A stretch of DNA of 64,000 nt, taken from assembly GCA_003342815.1 (NCBI GenBank), contig PTEX01000049.1:2904620-2968619 (forward strand), read 5' to 3'. Origin of the DNA: Eudromia elegans (taxonomy: Eukaryota; Chordata; Aves; Tinamiformes; Tinamidae). Made by a program: the position numbers and the translations under genes. Below the pieces are notes generated by a model. That model did not search any database. It saw nothing but the letters and a program-made list of their open reading frames with translations, and had not been told where the DNA came from. Positions 49,401-64,000 of the stretch are shown here, one piece after another; within the stretch, counting starts at the first letter, position 1, and every line of letters begins with the position of its first letter.

Positions 49401-50758
49401 AACAAACCCATCCCACAAAAGTAAAGATACTGTCTTTCCTGTTTTAACTATCAAAAGGGAATCATTCACCACAACATGTCTGCCTTCCTGCTCAGGTGGT
49501 AAAGCAACTAAATTGCAGTGGCTCTGCTCAGCTTGCCTAATATTCTCTGCAGCCTCTCTTTCCAGATATCAATTCACATTCTACCACATTGCCTATAAAG
49601 AGAGTGAAAATAATTCTGATAAGACCTATAGATGCTACAAGAAGCATATTTATATTTTATATCCTGAATCTCACTGCTTCATACCAAGATAAAAATGACC
49701 AGGCCATAACCTCTTGTACTTAATTCTTGCTCACTATCTCTAATCCAGAGTACATTAAGCCTGAAGAACAGTATGCCAACTTCACTGTCATTAGAAATGA
49801 AGATGAAAAAGGTAAAATTCCTAAAATTAAATTAGTGAAATATCTGGGGTGCACAAAGACATTTGGGGGGAATTTGCTGGGGATCTTTTTAGACAGTAAC
49901 AGCTATGAAGTGAAAATGCTTACCTATTACAGAGAAATTAAAGTAACTTTAAGAAAAGGAAGGAAAGCAAAAGTCTATCATCAACCTATCATTAAAATAT
50001 TTAACAGCTTTATTTTGAAACCATGCAGGCCACGTTACTAGTGACCAAGCTGCTAATGACATATTAAGCTGATGCATACTCTTATTAAAGAATGGATTCT
50101 TTTATTTTGGTTTTCAGCCAAGAAGAGGATCTCTGCTACAGTCTATTCAAAGGTCGCCATAAGAAATGGGGTACAAGGTAGGATATCACTTACGATTAAT
50201 TACATATTTTATAGAATCTTTCACTCCTCAGACGTTCTGAGCACCGCTGAGCTGCACACAAGAAGCAGACTATGCTCAGATGTTGCGTTCATGGCCTATT
50301 TTTTAGACAAACAATAATCTAATTTTCTTGACTTGTGAAATCCCCAAATTGACAATTCCTTCAACTTGCAACAAAGGTAGAACCACTAACAAAAAACCCA
50401 CAGCAAACAAATGCTAAACTGGCACCAGGGATTTATCTGATTAACAGAATGCAAAAAACAATAAGCTGATAAGTGATATCCAAATGGAAAACTTTCACTC
50501 ACATCTGTATTCCTGTGCATTTCACCATACTAATAGAAGAGATTTTAAGGCAAGTCATTGTTTTTTGTGACATCAATGACAATCAGTGGCTGCATGCATC
50601 ATTGCATACACCTTAAAGCATCTATTCAATATACTGACTTAGTAAGTTGTATACATACAGTAAATCTACAGATCTATCCATTCAAGATCAGTCCATTTGT
50701 ATTTCAACTCCCTACATCTGATGTTAAAGTACAATACTCAGGTATGGCATTAACATGA
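46316..50758 (+). CDS. MILR1: MILR1 (Allergin-1-like) inhibitory Ig receptor, 9 coding exons
   Basis: Type I membrane receptor; in mammals it inhibits IgE-triggered mast-cell activation. Exons: 46316-46349, 46428-46472, 47330-47614, 47925-48209, 48552-48665, 49092-49172, 49749-49811, 50118-50177, 50730-50758. Every intron is phase 1 and the total is 996 nt (331 codons plus stop; human 343 aa). Order: signal peptide MFFLTVLLFLY, linker, two Ig domains (residues about 27-121 and 122-216), membrane segment about 224-248, tail. Tail tyrosines: VIYTEI (Y278, ITIM), EQYANF (Y290), TVYSKV (Y312, ITIM/ITSM-like), VQYSGM (Y325). The name rests on position between PECAM1 and POLG2 plus domain layout; protein similarity to mammalian MILR1 is modest. 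The last exon is the least certain, though it gives the correct phase, a stop, and a poly(A) signal 60 bases on. Confidence 0.83.
47330..47614 (+). CDS. MILR1: MILR1 Ig domain 1 exon
   Basis: 285 bases, phase 1 to phase 1. Cysteines in SLSCHSDS and DVGEYKCKAEN, with several N-x-S/T glycosylation sites. Closely similar to the next exon in length and sequence (SCHS, EYKCKAEN). Confidence 0.93.
47925..48209 (+). CDS. MILR1: MILR1 Ig domain 2 exon
   Basis: 285 bases, phase 1 to phase 1. Cysteines in TLSCHSENG and DFGTYKCKAGN. Equal length and repeated motifs show that the two Ig exons arose by internal duplication. Confidence 0.93.
48552..48665 (+). CDS. MILR1: MILR1 transmembrane exon
   Basis: 114 bases after the acceptor CTTTTTGACAG. 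Encodes EERSNSQ, then a hydrophobic span of about 25 residues starting PLFISVGLIMLL, then MPSCKA. Donor GTGAGT. Confidence 0.9.
49092..50177 (+). CDS. MILR1: MILR1 cytoplasmic tail exons 6-8
   Basis: 49092-49172 encodes a linker and ENNVIYTEI (ITIM). 49749-49811 encodes EYIKPEEQYANFTVI and a charged end. 50118-50177 encodes AKKRISATVYSKV and IRNGVQ. The TVYSKV exon (60 bases) parallels the PECAM1 TVYSEI exon (57 bases). Donor of the last is CAAG/GTAGGA; reading through it would give a longer hydrophobic tail ending at 50317, judged less likely. Confidence 0.82.
50730..50758 (+). CDS. MILR1: MILR1 putative terminal coding exon
   Basis: The acceptor after ATGTTAAAG is preceded by a pyrimidine-rich tract (TTTGTATTTCAACTCCCTAC). 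It joins in phase to give VQYSGMALT and a TGA. It is supported by phase, a tyrosine motif and the AATAAA at 50818, but the pyrimidine tract is interrupted. Confidence 0.55.
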
Positions 50759-50817
50759 TTACATTTTAGTCTTATTTTTAATCTATGCCACAAACTTTGT
50801 CTACAAAAGCTTTTGTC

Positions 50818-50823
50818 AATAAA
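50818..50823 (+). terminator. MILR1: MILR1 polyadenylation signal
   Basis: AATAAA 60 bases after the proposed MILR1 stop, followed by T-rich DNA. Confidence 0.65.
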
Positions 50824-51342
50824 ATGTTTGACTATTTACAAGTGATTTTTTTTCTAATTTCTGTTACTCTCTTCTTTTTTAATTAAGTGCAAGATAGAAC
50901 AGCTTACATGCTAGATTGTAGAAGAGAGATCATTTGATAAAAACACACTCAGGAAACAATTTTAGAAAGAATAAATGATATTATTAAACTTTTGTAAATT
51001 TGAGATTTGGTAGTTTTTTGTGCAGAATACCATTTCTATTCTAGGAGACCATAATTTAGGAGCATATAGCAGCATTACATAGAAACTTAAAGAAAAACTT
51101 CTGTCTAAGCTGCATGTTTGTAATAAAGTAATGAAATTGAAGGTATAAAGAATACAGTTAAGCCCCGCCAACAATAGACAAGTATGCTTTTTCCCTCTTT
51201 CCACGTCAATCTAGAAATCTAGATGGTCCAGATTTGACTGAAAAGGGCTGCACCAACAAGCTTTAGTGGAACTATTTTCAGAGAGATTATCGACAACCTG
51301 GAAGTCAATTCAGGCACAGATATTTAAAAAAAAAAAAAAAAT

Positions 51343-51348
51343 TTTATT
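51343..51348 (-). terminator. POLG2: Possible POLG2 polyadenylation signal
   Basis: AATAAA on the minus strand only about 14 bases past the POLG2 stop, followed by a T run (plus-strand A run 51327-51341). This would give an unusually short 3'UTR; a site further downstream is possible. Confidence 0.4.
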
Positions 51349-51362
51349 AGAACAAGTTAAGT

Positions 51363-54300
51363 TTATATGTTTTTTGCTGATGTTACATACTTAGTTAAAA
51401 AGTCCTTCAGCCTAGAAATGTGCATCATTTCCTTCATGGTGGTGTCTCTGCTTCTTAGCTGGACCACTCCACTCTCCAGAGTGGCATCAGTTATCAACAC
51501 AGTGAAGAGAACGCTCATTTCGTCGTACCTGAGAAGATATCAACGCACTTGTTATTGCTTTTAGTATAGAAAAAAAATCAAGAGATTTGTACATGTGACC
51601 ATATGCTGTAAATATTTCCTTTTGTTACACTCTACTAAGTGTGAAAATAACATTTTCCTGTTGCCATTCCTTTCTTTCCTGATTACATTTCTTCAAGTTA
51701 TTGGGTCACTTCAGAACATACAGAGAATTTTATCTAAGGACCTATTATATGTATATATTTGTAGAAGCAGATGATTTTTTTTCTATTTTTTAATAACCAG
51801 GCTTACTTTTAAAATTACATGAATATACATATATGTATATTCATACATATACATACATACATATATATACATATATGTTTTCTATAGGAAAAAAACATTC
51901 AATAACATGATCATTCCTGATGAGTCTGAAAGTTTGCTGGATCACTTACTGGTGTATTATTTACCTGCAAAAACAATTCCTTCAAATACACCATTGGTAG
52001 TCACTCCAAGCTTAAAAAACCTCCTGATCAAGACCAGTTATGATATGCGTGAAACAATACTAAAGAATGAAACATAGAAGCCAGCCCTGATGCAAGAGTG
52101 GAAAATAAATGAATTTCTTAAGTTTATGATTCGTGTTTAACTTTACTTTAGAAAGCTTTAGAACTTTACTTTTAAACTTCAGAACTTTATTTTCATAGGA
52201 AAGTCTCCAATAGCCCTTTTACAGTTCAAGAACAGCAGCAATAGAAAAGTATGAAAGATGCATGGTTCATTTAATTTATAAGGGAACTACCTGATATTAC
52301 TCTTCATAACAAAATAATTACGTTTAAAGGTATGGTTCTGAATATATACATGCAGTCATTTGACTACTGCACCTAACTGGTTTACTTTCACTAGTTCACA
52401 GAATCTCATCTTTCATCTTCATAATTTAATTTACAAAACATGTTTTTTTCCTTACTTTGTATGAAGCTGTTCCAGAGAGATCTGCATGGTTTCAAGGTAT
52501 CCTGGCCATACAGAAATCCTGTTTTCTGACAGTTCATTGAATAATCCTTGACAAATCTGTGTTTATTTAAAAACAAAAGAAATAGTCTTTGAGGGTTTTA
52601 AATCCTAAACAAAAGAAGCCATTCAGACTGCAGCATGCGCGATACTAGCATTCCTAGCTGGTATTAATTTACTGGCTAAAACAAGCTCAAAGTGGAAAGC
52701 AACCTGGCAGCTGCATCTCCATTGACTTTTATTTAACTAAAAAAGTTGGTTTTCTCCATCCTTGCATATTTCTTAAATATAATTGACTTAAACAAAAACA
52801 ACAAAGAAACCTTCTGAAGATTTAACTCACATTATGATAACTATTTAAGACTAAGAAGCCAACAGGGATTGTTCACTTTCCTTTACTTGCACAAAATTAG
52901 TATCAAATTATTATTAATAATAAAAGGAGTAGAGGTTATGCATTTCCCACTTTCCATGTATACTCCTTGAGCCACAACTCACAAGCTACACATTGGAATC
53001 ACTATTTAACCAAGGCAAACATGACTCTCCAAAATCAACAACAGAGCAGCATGATTTTCCCCTACGTAAACATTATGAAAATTATAATAGAAGACAACAT
53101 GGAAAGTCAGTGTTCATAATTAATGTCCTTCCTCCTAACATACCTGTCTCAGCTCTGATGTTGGGCCTTTTCCTACATCCAAGGCTACTTTAATAGGTGC
53201 TAAACAAGGATGAAGCTTGAGTACCTACAAAAAGTGACAGTTTACTAGACATTTACATTAAATGCACTTAACAGAACTATAGAACATTTAAAAGGCTATT
53301 TGAAATTTTTAACTATATGAAGAACCAGCTTTACTAGAAAAAGTTCTAAAGATGGGAACAGAACAGTGATATGAAAGAAAAATGAGATATTTCTGCTTAA
53401 GTTCACCACAACAGCTGACCCACAAGGCATTGTTGGTACCCAATGTCCTGCTCTAAACTAACAAACACGCTTCACTGTTGACTAGTTCAGTCTATTCTGG
53501 GTGGCTTTAACAGACATATCTGCATTGATCCAGGGTGTGACTTCTATTTAAATTTTGTACTTAGATCTGAACTATTCTTCCACCCGCTCTTCCTTATGCT
53601 TTCTACTGAAAGTTACCTTTCTCTGTGAATTTTTCTTTTTCATTAATGGATTCTCAACTAGCTGTAAAGAATCAAAGAGATACGCTAACGTTCCTCGGTC
53701 CAGGTTTCCACTCACAGAGAGAACATGAGGAACAACATTCTTCCTCCCATCTCGGCCCTGAAGGAGAAAAAAAAAACAAAACCACAAAGGGATTCCTCAA
53801 ACACTGCCTCAGAGGGTCTTGTAGTGAAGCATTGATCCCAAGCACCCTTATCATATTTAAAATAGTCAGACATATATTTTTTAAAAATTACTGGCAACTC
53901 AGTTATAATAACAATAGGAAAAATAAAATATGTGAGGAAGAGCCACATATAGATTATTTAACTCCATACAAAAGTTATTTCTATATGTATTTTTTCTGCA
54001 TTAAGATCACTCAGAGACAATCTGACTTGCAGAGTACCAATTACATTGCTTTTACCACAAGAGAATAATAAAGTGATGACACACCAAGCAACTGGATGAC
54101 TAAAGAAAAAAAAAAAATCTCATACATTTTTATGAAGAAACAATTTTAATGTAAAGAAATTAATGTAAGGCTTACAAGTAACTTTGATCTATCCTCTGGA
54201 TACATTTGTAACAGTTCAGTATCACCAAGATTTATCAATGTTTCTATTGTTTCCTTCCCCCACGGAAAGCCATAGTATAAATTAAATCCTTTTCTTCCTT

Positions 54301-55821
54301 CTTCATCTTGAAAGTCACCGCTGCTGAAGTTAGATGGGCCTATTGCAAACTGAAAATTAAACATATAAGAGGTGACCCATTACTATGCGTGCTACATTAA
54401 TCACAAATAAGAAATCTATAAAGCAAGCTAAAGTCTACATCAAGCTTTGGCTTGAAGTGCCACATGTTTTTTATAAATAAAACATTTTGCTGTTTCTTAC
54501 CAACTTGAGCTAAAATTACATAAAAAAGAAAAGCATTTACCTGTTTATGAATCATGTTATGAACTATTTAAAAGATCTGTCATTAAGACATGTTCAGCTT
54601 TTTGGTTTTTGTATTGTTTTTTGCAAGAAACACATGTATTTCAGTTACTAACAAGCCAATACCTTTCTCCACCATTGGAGTCTCTGCCGTAACCAGTAAT
54701 CAAGCCATTGTCCTGCAGTTCTGGGAGAGCTAAACCATACAAGGGAAGACGTGGTCCTTTCGCCTATTCTTTAAACAATAGCAAGGTCAGCAAATTAACT
54801 CCTTCAAAGATAACAGGGAGAAAAAAAAAAAAAAAAGCAAGAGACAAATGTTCAAAAGTAATTCAAAATGAAAGTACATGCAGAAAAAAAGGGCTGGTTT
54901 AAGTACAAAAATTACACGTTACTGTACCTGTTGAGATTTTCATTGCATTGCTCCCTTTCTGGAATTGAGTGAAAACACACTCCTATTTGAGCAAGGCCGT
55001 AAGGTAGTCTCTTGTTTACCAACTCTAAACAGTTCTCATACTGTGCTAAAGCACCTGTGCAGAGACAAATCAATAATTTTAGCAACCACAATTTTTAATT
55101 CTAGGGAAAGCCTGTATTAAATTGATCCACAAGGGGAAGTCGGGGCACTTGGGGCATTAACGAAGTGTTATGACTTCCCCCTGCTACACTGGTCACCTCT
55201 ACGCGTGGTCTAAGCGGCTTTAACGCTGTGCGGACACGAGGTCGCGGCTCGTACAGCCTGAGCGCTCTGCTGGACGCTAAGATGTTAATGGGCCGAACAG
55301 GGCACGGGCAGCTTCTCCCCCAGCCCCAGCGCTATGCGGAGCGCGGACCTACCGGGCAGCAGGGACTCGCGGAGCAGCCCCGCGGCGCCCAGTGCCTCCT
55401 CCGCCGAGGGCTCTCCGCCTCGCAGGGCTCGATGCAGCGTCTCGGCGGGCACCAGCCGCAGCGCCTCGACGGCTGGCGGGGCGCCGGGGCCGGCGGGCCC
55501 GTGCAGCGGCGTGTCCACCGCGAAGACCTGCTCGCGGAAGGCGGCCACGGCCTCCCACCACTGCGCCGCCAGGTTCGCGCGCAGCGCCACGCCGAGCGGC
55601 CCGAAGGCCGGCGGGCAGCCACAGAGGTAGGCGCGCCAGGGCCGCGGCCCCACGCCGCCCCGCACAAAGTGCCTCCGCCGGCAAACTTCGAGCAGCTCCT
55701 CCCCGCTTGGCGCTTCGCCGCCATCAGTCGCGTAGGGCCGCGCCAGGGACCGCTTCAGCACGGAGCGCCCCAAGGCAGCGCGGCCGCACAGCCGCCCCCC
55801 TTGGCTGCAGCCCAGCGCCAT
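51363..55821 (-). CDS. POLG2: POLG2, mitochondrial DNA polymerase gamma accessory subunit
   Basis: Homodimeric processivity subunit that binds the catalytic POLG subunit in the mitochondrial matrix; its fold derives from class II aminoacyl-tRNA synthetases. Exons, 5' to 3': 55821-55353, 55054-54928, 54768-54663, 54349-54176, 53757-53617, 53224-53144, 52556-52456, 51528-51363. Phases join throughout: 1365 nt, 454 codons plus TAA (human 485 aa). The N-terminus is arginine-rich ([15 protein letters not shown]), as expected of a mitochondrial targeting sequence. Diagnostic matches to human: [36 protein letters not shown]-type, [57 protein letters not shown]. The C-terminal part is the anticodon-binding-like domain that contacts POLG. 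All conserved blocks are intact. Confidence 0.97.
51820..51843. repeat. 24-bp perfect palindrome in an AT-rich run
   Basis: TGAATATACATA is followed directly by its reverse complement, inside a TA/CATA-rich stretch (51820-51878) of POLG2 intron 7. Confidence 0.85.
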
Positions 55822-56080
55822 CTTCCTCCGCTGCCTCACGGACGAGTCGGGGACGCGGCGCGAGCACCACGCATGCGCCTCAGCTGCGCGCGCGGAAACG
55901 GGGCGCGCGTTCGCGGCCGCGGGCACGCGTCCCGCTGAGGCGGCGGCCGCGTCCCGCGCCCCCTCACGGGCCGGCCGCGCCTCGCCGCGGGTCCTGGAAA
56001 CGGGAAGCGCCCCAGAGCAGCTCTGCTTCACGGACCTCTCTCCTCTGGAGCCGAGCGCGCGGCTGAAGCTTCCGCAGCGG
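55200..56080 (-). promoter_or_regulatory. POLG2: CpG island over POLG2 exon 1
   Basis: Dense CpG and GC-rich sequence spans exon 1 and about 250 bases upstream, typical of a housekeeping promoter. No TATA box was seen. Overlapping plus-strand open frames (for example 55228-55938) are shadows of this composition. Confidence 0.85.
55353..55821 (-). CDS. POLG2: POLG2 exon 1, targeting peptide and N-terminal domain
   Basis: GC-rich exon of 469 coding bases. The ATG at 55819-55821 (MALGCSQ) is chosen because conserved sequence starts shortly after it ([11 protein letters not shown] matches human ALLEICQRRHF) and an arginine-rich presequence lies between. The frame stays open upstream to about 56187, but that stretch is CpG-island 5'UTR with no conserved motif. 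Confidence 0.9.
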
Positions 56081-56089
56081 CAGAGCAGT

Positions 56090-57208
56090 GGAAATTTCCA
56101 TGCGTGCCTCGTCACGGCTTTGTACCAGTGCCAGGAGGCAGGGCTTAGGAGTAAGGACCCAGTGCGCTGTTTCAGCGTGAATACCACACGTTAAGGCACA
56201 GCAAACTGGAGTAGTGTCGGTGCTGGCCCTGTGGCACACTCAGTCCCCCAACGGTGACAACTACTTTATACACCATGGCAGTCCTATGCCAGCTGCTTGT
56301 TATGTCTGTTACTGGTGGCCAAAAAAATTGCACCAAGCAATTCAAAACCTGCTGCCCTGAGCCAGCCTTGGGAACACTGTGATAGTCATATTTGTGGTGC
56401 AGAGCTGTCCTCAGGACACTTCAGCACAGGATCTCTCCCAGGGCCAAGATGACCCTATCTAGCTCTGCTCTTTTTACGGCCATGGTGCAAGTGCCAAGTT
56501 TCACCCAAACACACAACTGTCCATGAGCAGCTATAGCCTTGAAGGACTAATACAAAAGTATATTCTAACATCAAATTTAATTACCTTATAACCAGCTTAT
56601 TGTTACTGATAAACAAGATACAAGGGGTTATAGAGAACTGAAGGTCAGTGTTAACTGCAAGTTTAAGCTGCTATACTTCCAAGCATTAAGTACTTGAACC
56701 CACCCCCCGGATCAAGTGCTTTCCTGCATTCAGCTCTGGGTCTGCTCAGGTTGACACTTAAGACCAGTGTTTTTGTTCAGCATGGATACTGCTTTGAGAC
56801 CAGAGATTATTTATTTGCAGAGAGGGCAAAGCTCAGGAGCGGGGGGGAAGCTAGGTATGTAGCGAGAAAGCTGTTTTCCCCCTTCCAGAGGAGAAAGCCC
56901 AAGCCTTTAATCAGTGACCAACTGCCCACCTCCCTCCCTCCGCTTCCATAAAGAAATCACTGCTGAAAACCAGGTTAAGTGTAATTTGAAGTTTTAATAC
57001 TAAGATCTTCCCATATCTCCGAAGCTCATAGCAAGCCTGCATGCTAACTCACAAGGCCTGACAGCTGTAGGTACATTACACTCAAGCCTAGCCTGCATGT
57101 TTGCTCAGGTGAAGGTGACACTTATGGTGCTGCAAATAAAGGAAAAAAGGAGGAAAAAAGGAGGAAAAAAGGAGGAAAAAAGGAGGAAAAAAGGAGGAAA
57201 AAAGGAGG

Positions 57209-57241
<33 letters not shown>

Positions 57242-57600
57242 AAAAAAGGGGAAAAAAGCCTCCTACACTTGTCCCAGAAGCTCATTAGCAACACCACTTA
57301 AGCAGAGTTCTGGTTAGCAAGATTTTTAGCTACACTGTTACTCCTAGGGTTGTTTTTCAAAAATCAGCCCTACTCTATTTAGACAGGGAAGAGTACTGTT
57401 TCCAATAGTTACTTAGAAGCCAGATTTTCTTCCCCCTTAAGTAGAGCCTGCCCTGCTAAGCAATCTAGCCCAATCAAGGCAAGGCTGTCTATTTTATGTT
57501 TTATCTTAACTGTTTAATCAGACACAGTTGAGAAACCCTTCTAGAATTTAATATAAAAACATCTGACAATCCATTAATGTAAAGCTGTGCACATGTTGAG
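56090..57600. other. Spacer between POLG2 promoter and DDX5 3' end
   Basis: No gene was recognised. It holds an 11-bp polypurine tandem repeat (57141-57239) shortly downstream of the DDX5 poly(A) signal. DDX5 and POLG2 run in the same direction, so DDX5 transcription must end here before the POLG2 promoter. Confidence 0.7.
57141..57239 (+). repeat. 11-bp polypurine tandem repeat plus poly(A)
   Basis: About six to seven units of GGAGGAAAAAA run into about 30 A. The plus strand is entirely purine and the DDX5-sense strand entirely pyrimidine. Confidence 0.92.
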
Positions 57601-57639
57601 AAAATTGCAATTTGAAAGAAAATTCGGTCTTCAAATATC

Positions 57640-57645
57640 TTTATT
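57640..57645 (-). terminator. DDX5: DDX5 polyadenylation signal
   Basis: AATAAA on the minus strand about 270 bases after the DDX5 stop codon (57915-57917), giving a short 3'UTR. It is the best placed signal in this interval. Confidence 0.7.
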
Positions 57646-57914
57646 GGAAGGCCATGCATTGCCTTCATTACTGTATTTCAAATCACTGTACATTTACTTT
57701 GAAAACACTGTCTGCATTTTCTAGTACAAAAAAACTAAAAATTGTTTCAGGAATGTAGAGAAATATTCAACTTAAATAGCGAAAAAAGTGCACCATAATT
57801 ACTGCTGCACTGCAGTCATTTCTGCATTTCCCATTTCTTAAATAACTATCCTGTCTTGGTAACACACAATATAAAGAGCAATTATGAAAAACTGAGACAT
57901 TTAAATACACTAAG

Positions 57915-62772
<4,858 letters not shown>

Positions 62773-63180
62773 CTAGAGAATAACACAGGAAAATATTTTT
62801 TTTTTCATACAACTTGATTATCTTGACAACCCAACCTGCAACCTGCTAATTCCATTTTATAAACCTAACATACATCCTACACTAAAACTCCAAAGTCTGC
62901 TTTAGTTGTAGCTACCACAGTTTACCTAGTTGTATCTCACAAACTACAGTAACCCATTACCCTGCAGTTTCCACAAAACTAAGGGATTTCCTAATAACCT
63001 GTAACTTACTGAGAACCTTAACAGGGCTGCATAATCCCCATGACAAAAATGGTTTCCCACACAAATGCCTTTCCCATTGCATATGAGTCCACAGAGAGTA
63101 TGGGGCACTTAGACAATCTTGGGACAACTCTGACATAAACTGTTGGTTTGGTATCCCGAAGAGCTAGCTTCTCTCAGTAG
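62773..63180 (-). other. DDX5: DDX5 intron 1 sequence
   Basis: Between exon 2 and the CpG island. No exon 1 (human MSGYSSDRDRGRD) was found here or further right, so it is presumed beyond base 64000. Confidence 0.6.
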
Positions 63181-63199
63181 CCATGTTTTTACGAGGTCA

Positions 63200-64000
63200 C
63201 ATGGATCCTTTCGTTCAGAACAGGCCCACCTCTGAAGCCTGTCCCGGTGGCTCCGGGCAGGGCGAGCACAGGCACCGGGGGCCGCTAAGGCAGCGCCGAG
63301 CCGGGTGCCGTCCTCTCAACACCGCACAGCGCTCCCAGAGGGGACCTGCCCGAGCGGCCGCTGCTTCCTGCCAGCGCTGTTTCCTTTGTCTCTCATTTCT
63401 GTCTACGCCACATTTTCCAGCCGCTGCCATTTTAGAGCCGCGGCTGGGCGGGGGGAGGAGGAGGAGGAACAAAGGCAGCAGCAGCCGGCATTTTGATTTC
63501 CCCTCAGTCACCGCATGGCGGGGCCGGCCATTAACATCCGCTTACACAACACAAAGCGGGAGCCGGCCGGCTCCTGGCAGCGACGGCGAGAGACGCCGTG
63601 CCCAGCCGGGGGGGAGGGAGAACAGGGAACCGCCCTAGCGAGAGCTCCCCCAAGGCTTCTCCGGCATCGACGGAGCGCCTGGCCAACCCACTGACCCACA
63701 AACCCGCCGCCAGCCCAGCGCGCCTCTCCTCAGGCCCCCACCGCCGGGGGGGGGGGGGGGGGCGCGGCGGGGGAGCCGCGCGGTGTGCGAAAGGACAAAA
63801 ATCGAGCTCCACGGGAGCCATCCGCACTCCGGGCGCTCCGCGAAGAGGGCTCGTCTCCCCTTCCCCCAACCGCACCCCCGAAGAGCGGCCTAAAGCCCCG
63901 CGGACTTCGCCCCACCCCGGGATTATGCAGCCGCCCCCACACAGGGGCTGCCCTCGGCGGCGCCGAGGGCTCCTAAAGCCCTTTCCTTCTTTCCCCCTCT
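63200..64000. promoter_or_regulatory. CpG island at the DDX5 5' end
   Basis: GC- and CpG-rich to the window edge, with a 17-base G run at 63746-63762 and a YY1-like AAAATGGCAGC on the minus strand (about 63424-63434). In mammals DDX5 and CEP95 are transcribed divergently from this region. Either gene could use it; neither start is visible. Open frames on both strands are composition artefacts. Confidence 0.7.
63746..63762 (+). repeat. G homopolymer, 17 bases
   Basis: Uninterrupted G run within the CpG island. Able to form G-quadruplex structures and prone to length error. Confidence 0.9.

Noticed and set aside
50178-50317. MILR1 ending by read-through of exon 8
   Set aside because: The donor CAAG/GTAGGA is acceptable, and using it reaches an in-phase last exon with a nearby poly(A) signal. 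Read-through adds a hydrophobic, unfamiliar tail.
53572-54068. Plus-strand 147-codon frame over POLG2 exon 5
   Set aside because: Antisense to a conserved minus-strand exon and rich in low-complexity residues from an A-rich intron.
55228-56066. Plus-strand open frames of 236 and 224 codons opposite POLG2 exon 1
   Set aside because: They are antisense shadows of a GC-rich exon with well-supported minus-strand coding.
63183-63976. Open frames in the right-hand CpG island, including one containing KMAAAGKCG
   Set aside because: No similarity to DDX5 exon 1 or another family I know; overlapping frames on both strands point to composition only.

Overview
The window is vertebrate nuclear DNA, most likely from a bird (or another sauropsid). 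The gene order and orientation match the mammalian block TEX2(-) / PECAM1(-) / MILR1(+) / POLG2(-) / DDX5(-). Introns are short, no SINE-type interspersed repeat is obvious, and the proteins are clearly orthologous to the mammalian ones but diverged. The species assignment is inference; the gene identities come from translated exons whose splice sites and phases were worked out by hand.

Layout. 1-2.4 kb: AT-rich DNA, then a CpG island (about 1.85-2.36 kb) with a strong minus-strand splice donor, best explained as the TEX2 promoter and first exon. 2.4-19.5 kb: long gene-poor stretch that probably hides the last PECAM1 exon and 3'UTR. 19.5-40.3 kb: PECAM1 on the minus strand, 15 coding exons resolved (722 codons): signal peptide, six one-exon Ig domains, a membrane exon and a tail with two ITIMs. 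40.3-46.3 kb: spacer between two divergently transcribed genes. 46.3-50.8 kb: MILR1 (Allergin-1-like) on the plus strand, 9 exons, 331 codons, two Ig domains, one membrane segment and a tyrosine-motif tail. 51.4-55.8 kb: POLG2 on the minus strand, all 8 exons, 454 codons, with a CpG-island promoter. 57.6-62.8 kb: DDX5 on the minus strand, exons 2-13 complete; exon 1 (start codon) was not found and probably lies beyond the right edge. 63.2-64.0 kb: CpG island belonging to the DDX5 promoter region.

How the genes relate. PECAM1 and MILR1 are inhibitory immunoglobulin receptors of endothelium and blood cells. Their exon plans are nearly the same (34-base signal segment, small exon, one exon per Ig domain, phase-1 introns, tail exons with tyrosine motifs), so they look like inverted head-to-head paralogues. 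POLG2 (mitochondrial DNA polymerase accessory subunit) and DDX5 (RNA helicase) are housekeeping genes. DDX5 intron 11 carries a recognisable miR-3064 precursor that ends exactly on the exon 12 splice acceptor. It also carries a miR-5047-like segment next to a candidate 44-base in-frame exon.

No new enzyme system or mobile element was found. The points most worth a second look are the DDX5 intron 11 RNA features, the PECAM1/MILR1 paralogy, the 23-base PECAM1 exon with its unfound partner, a polyalanine insert in DDX5, and a pair of adjacent perfect hairpins in a PECAM1 intron.
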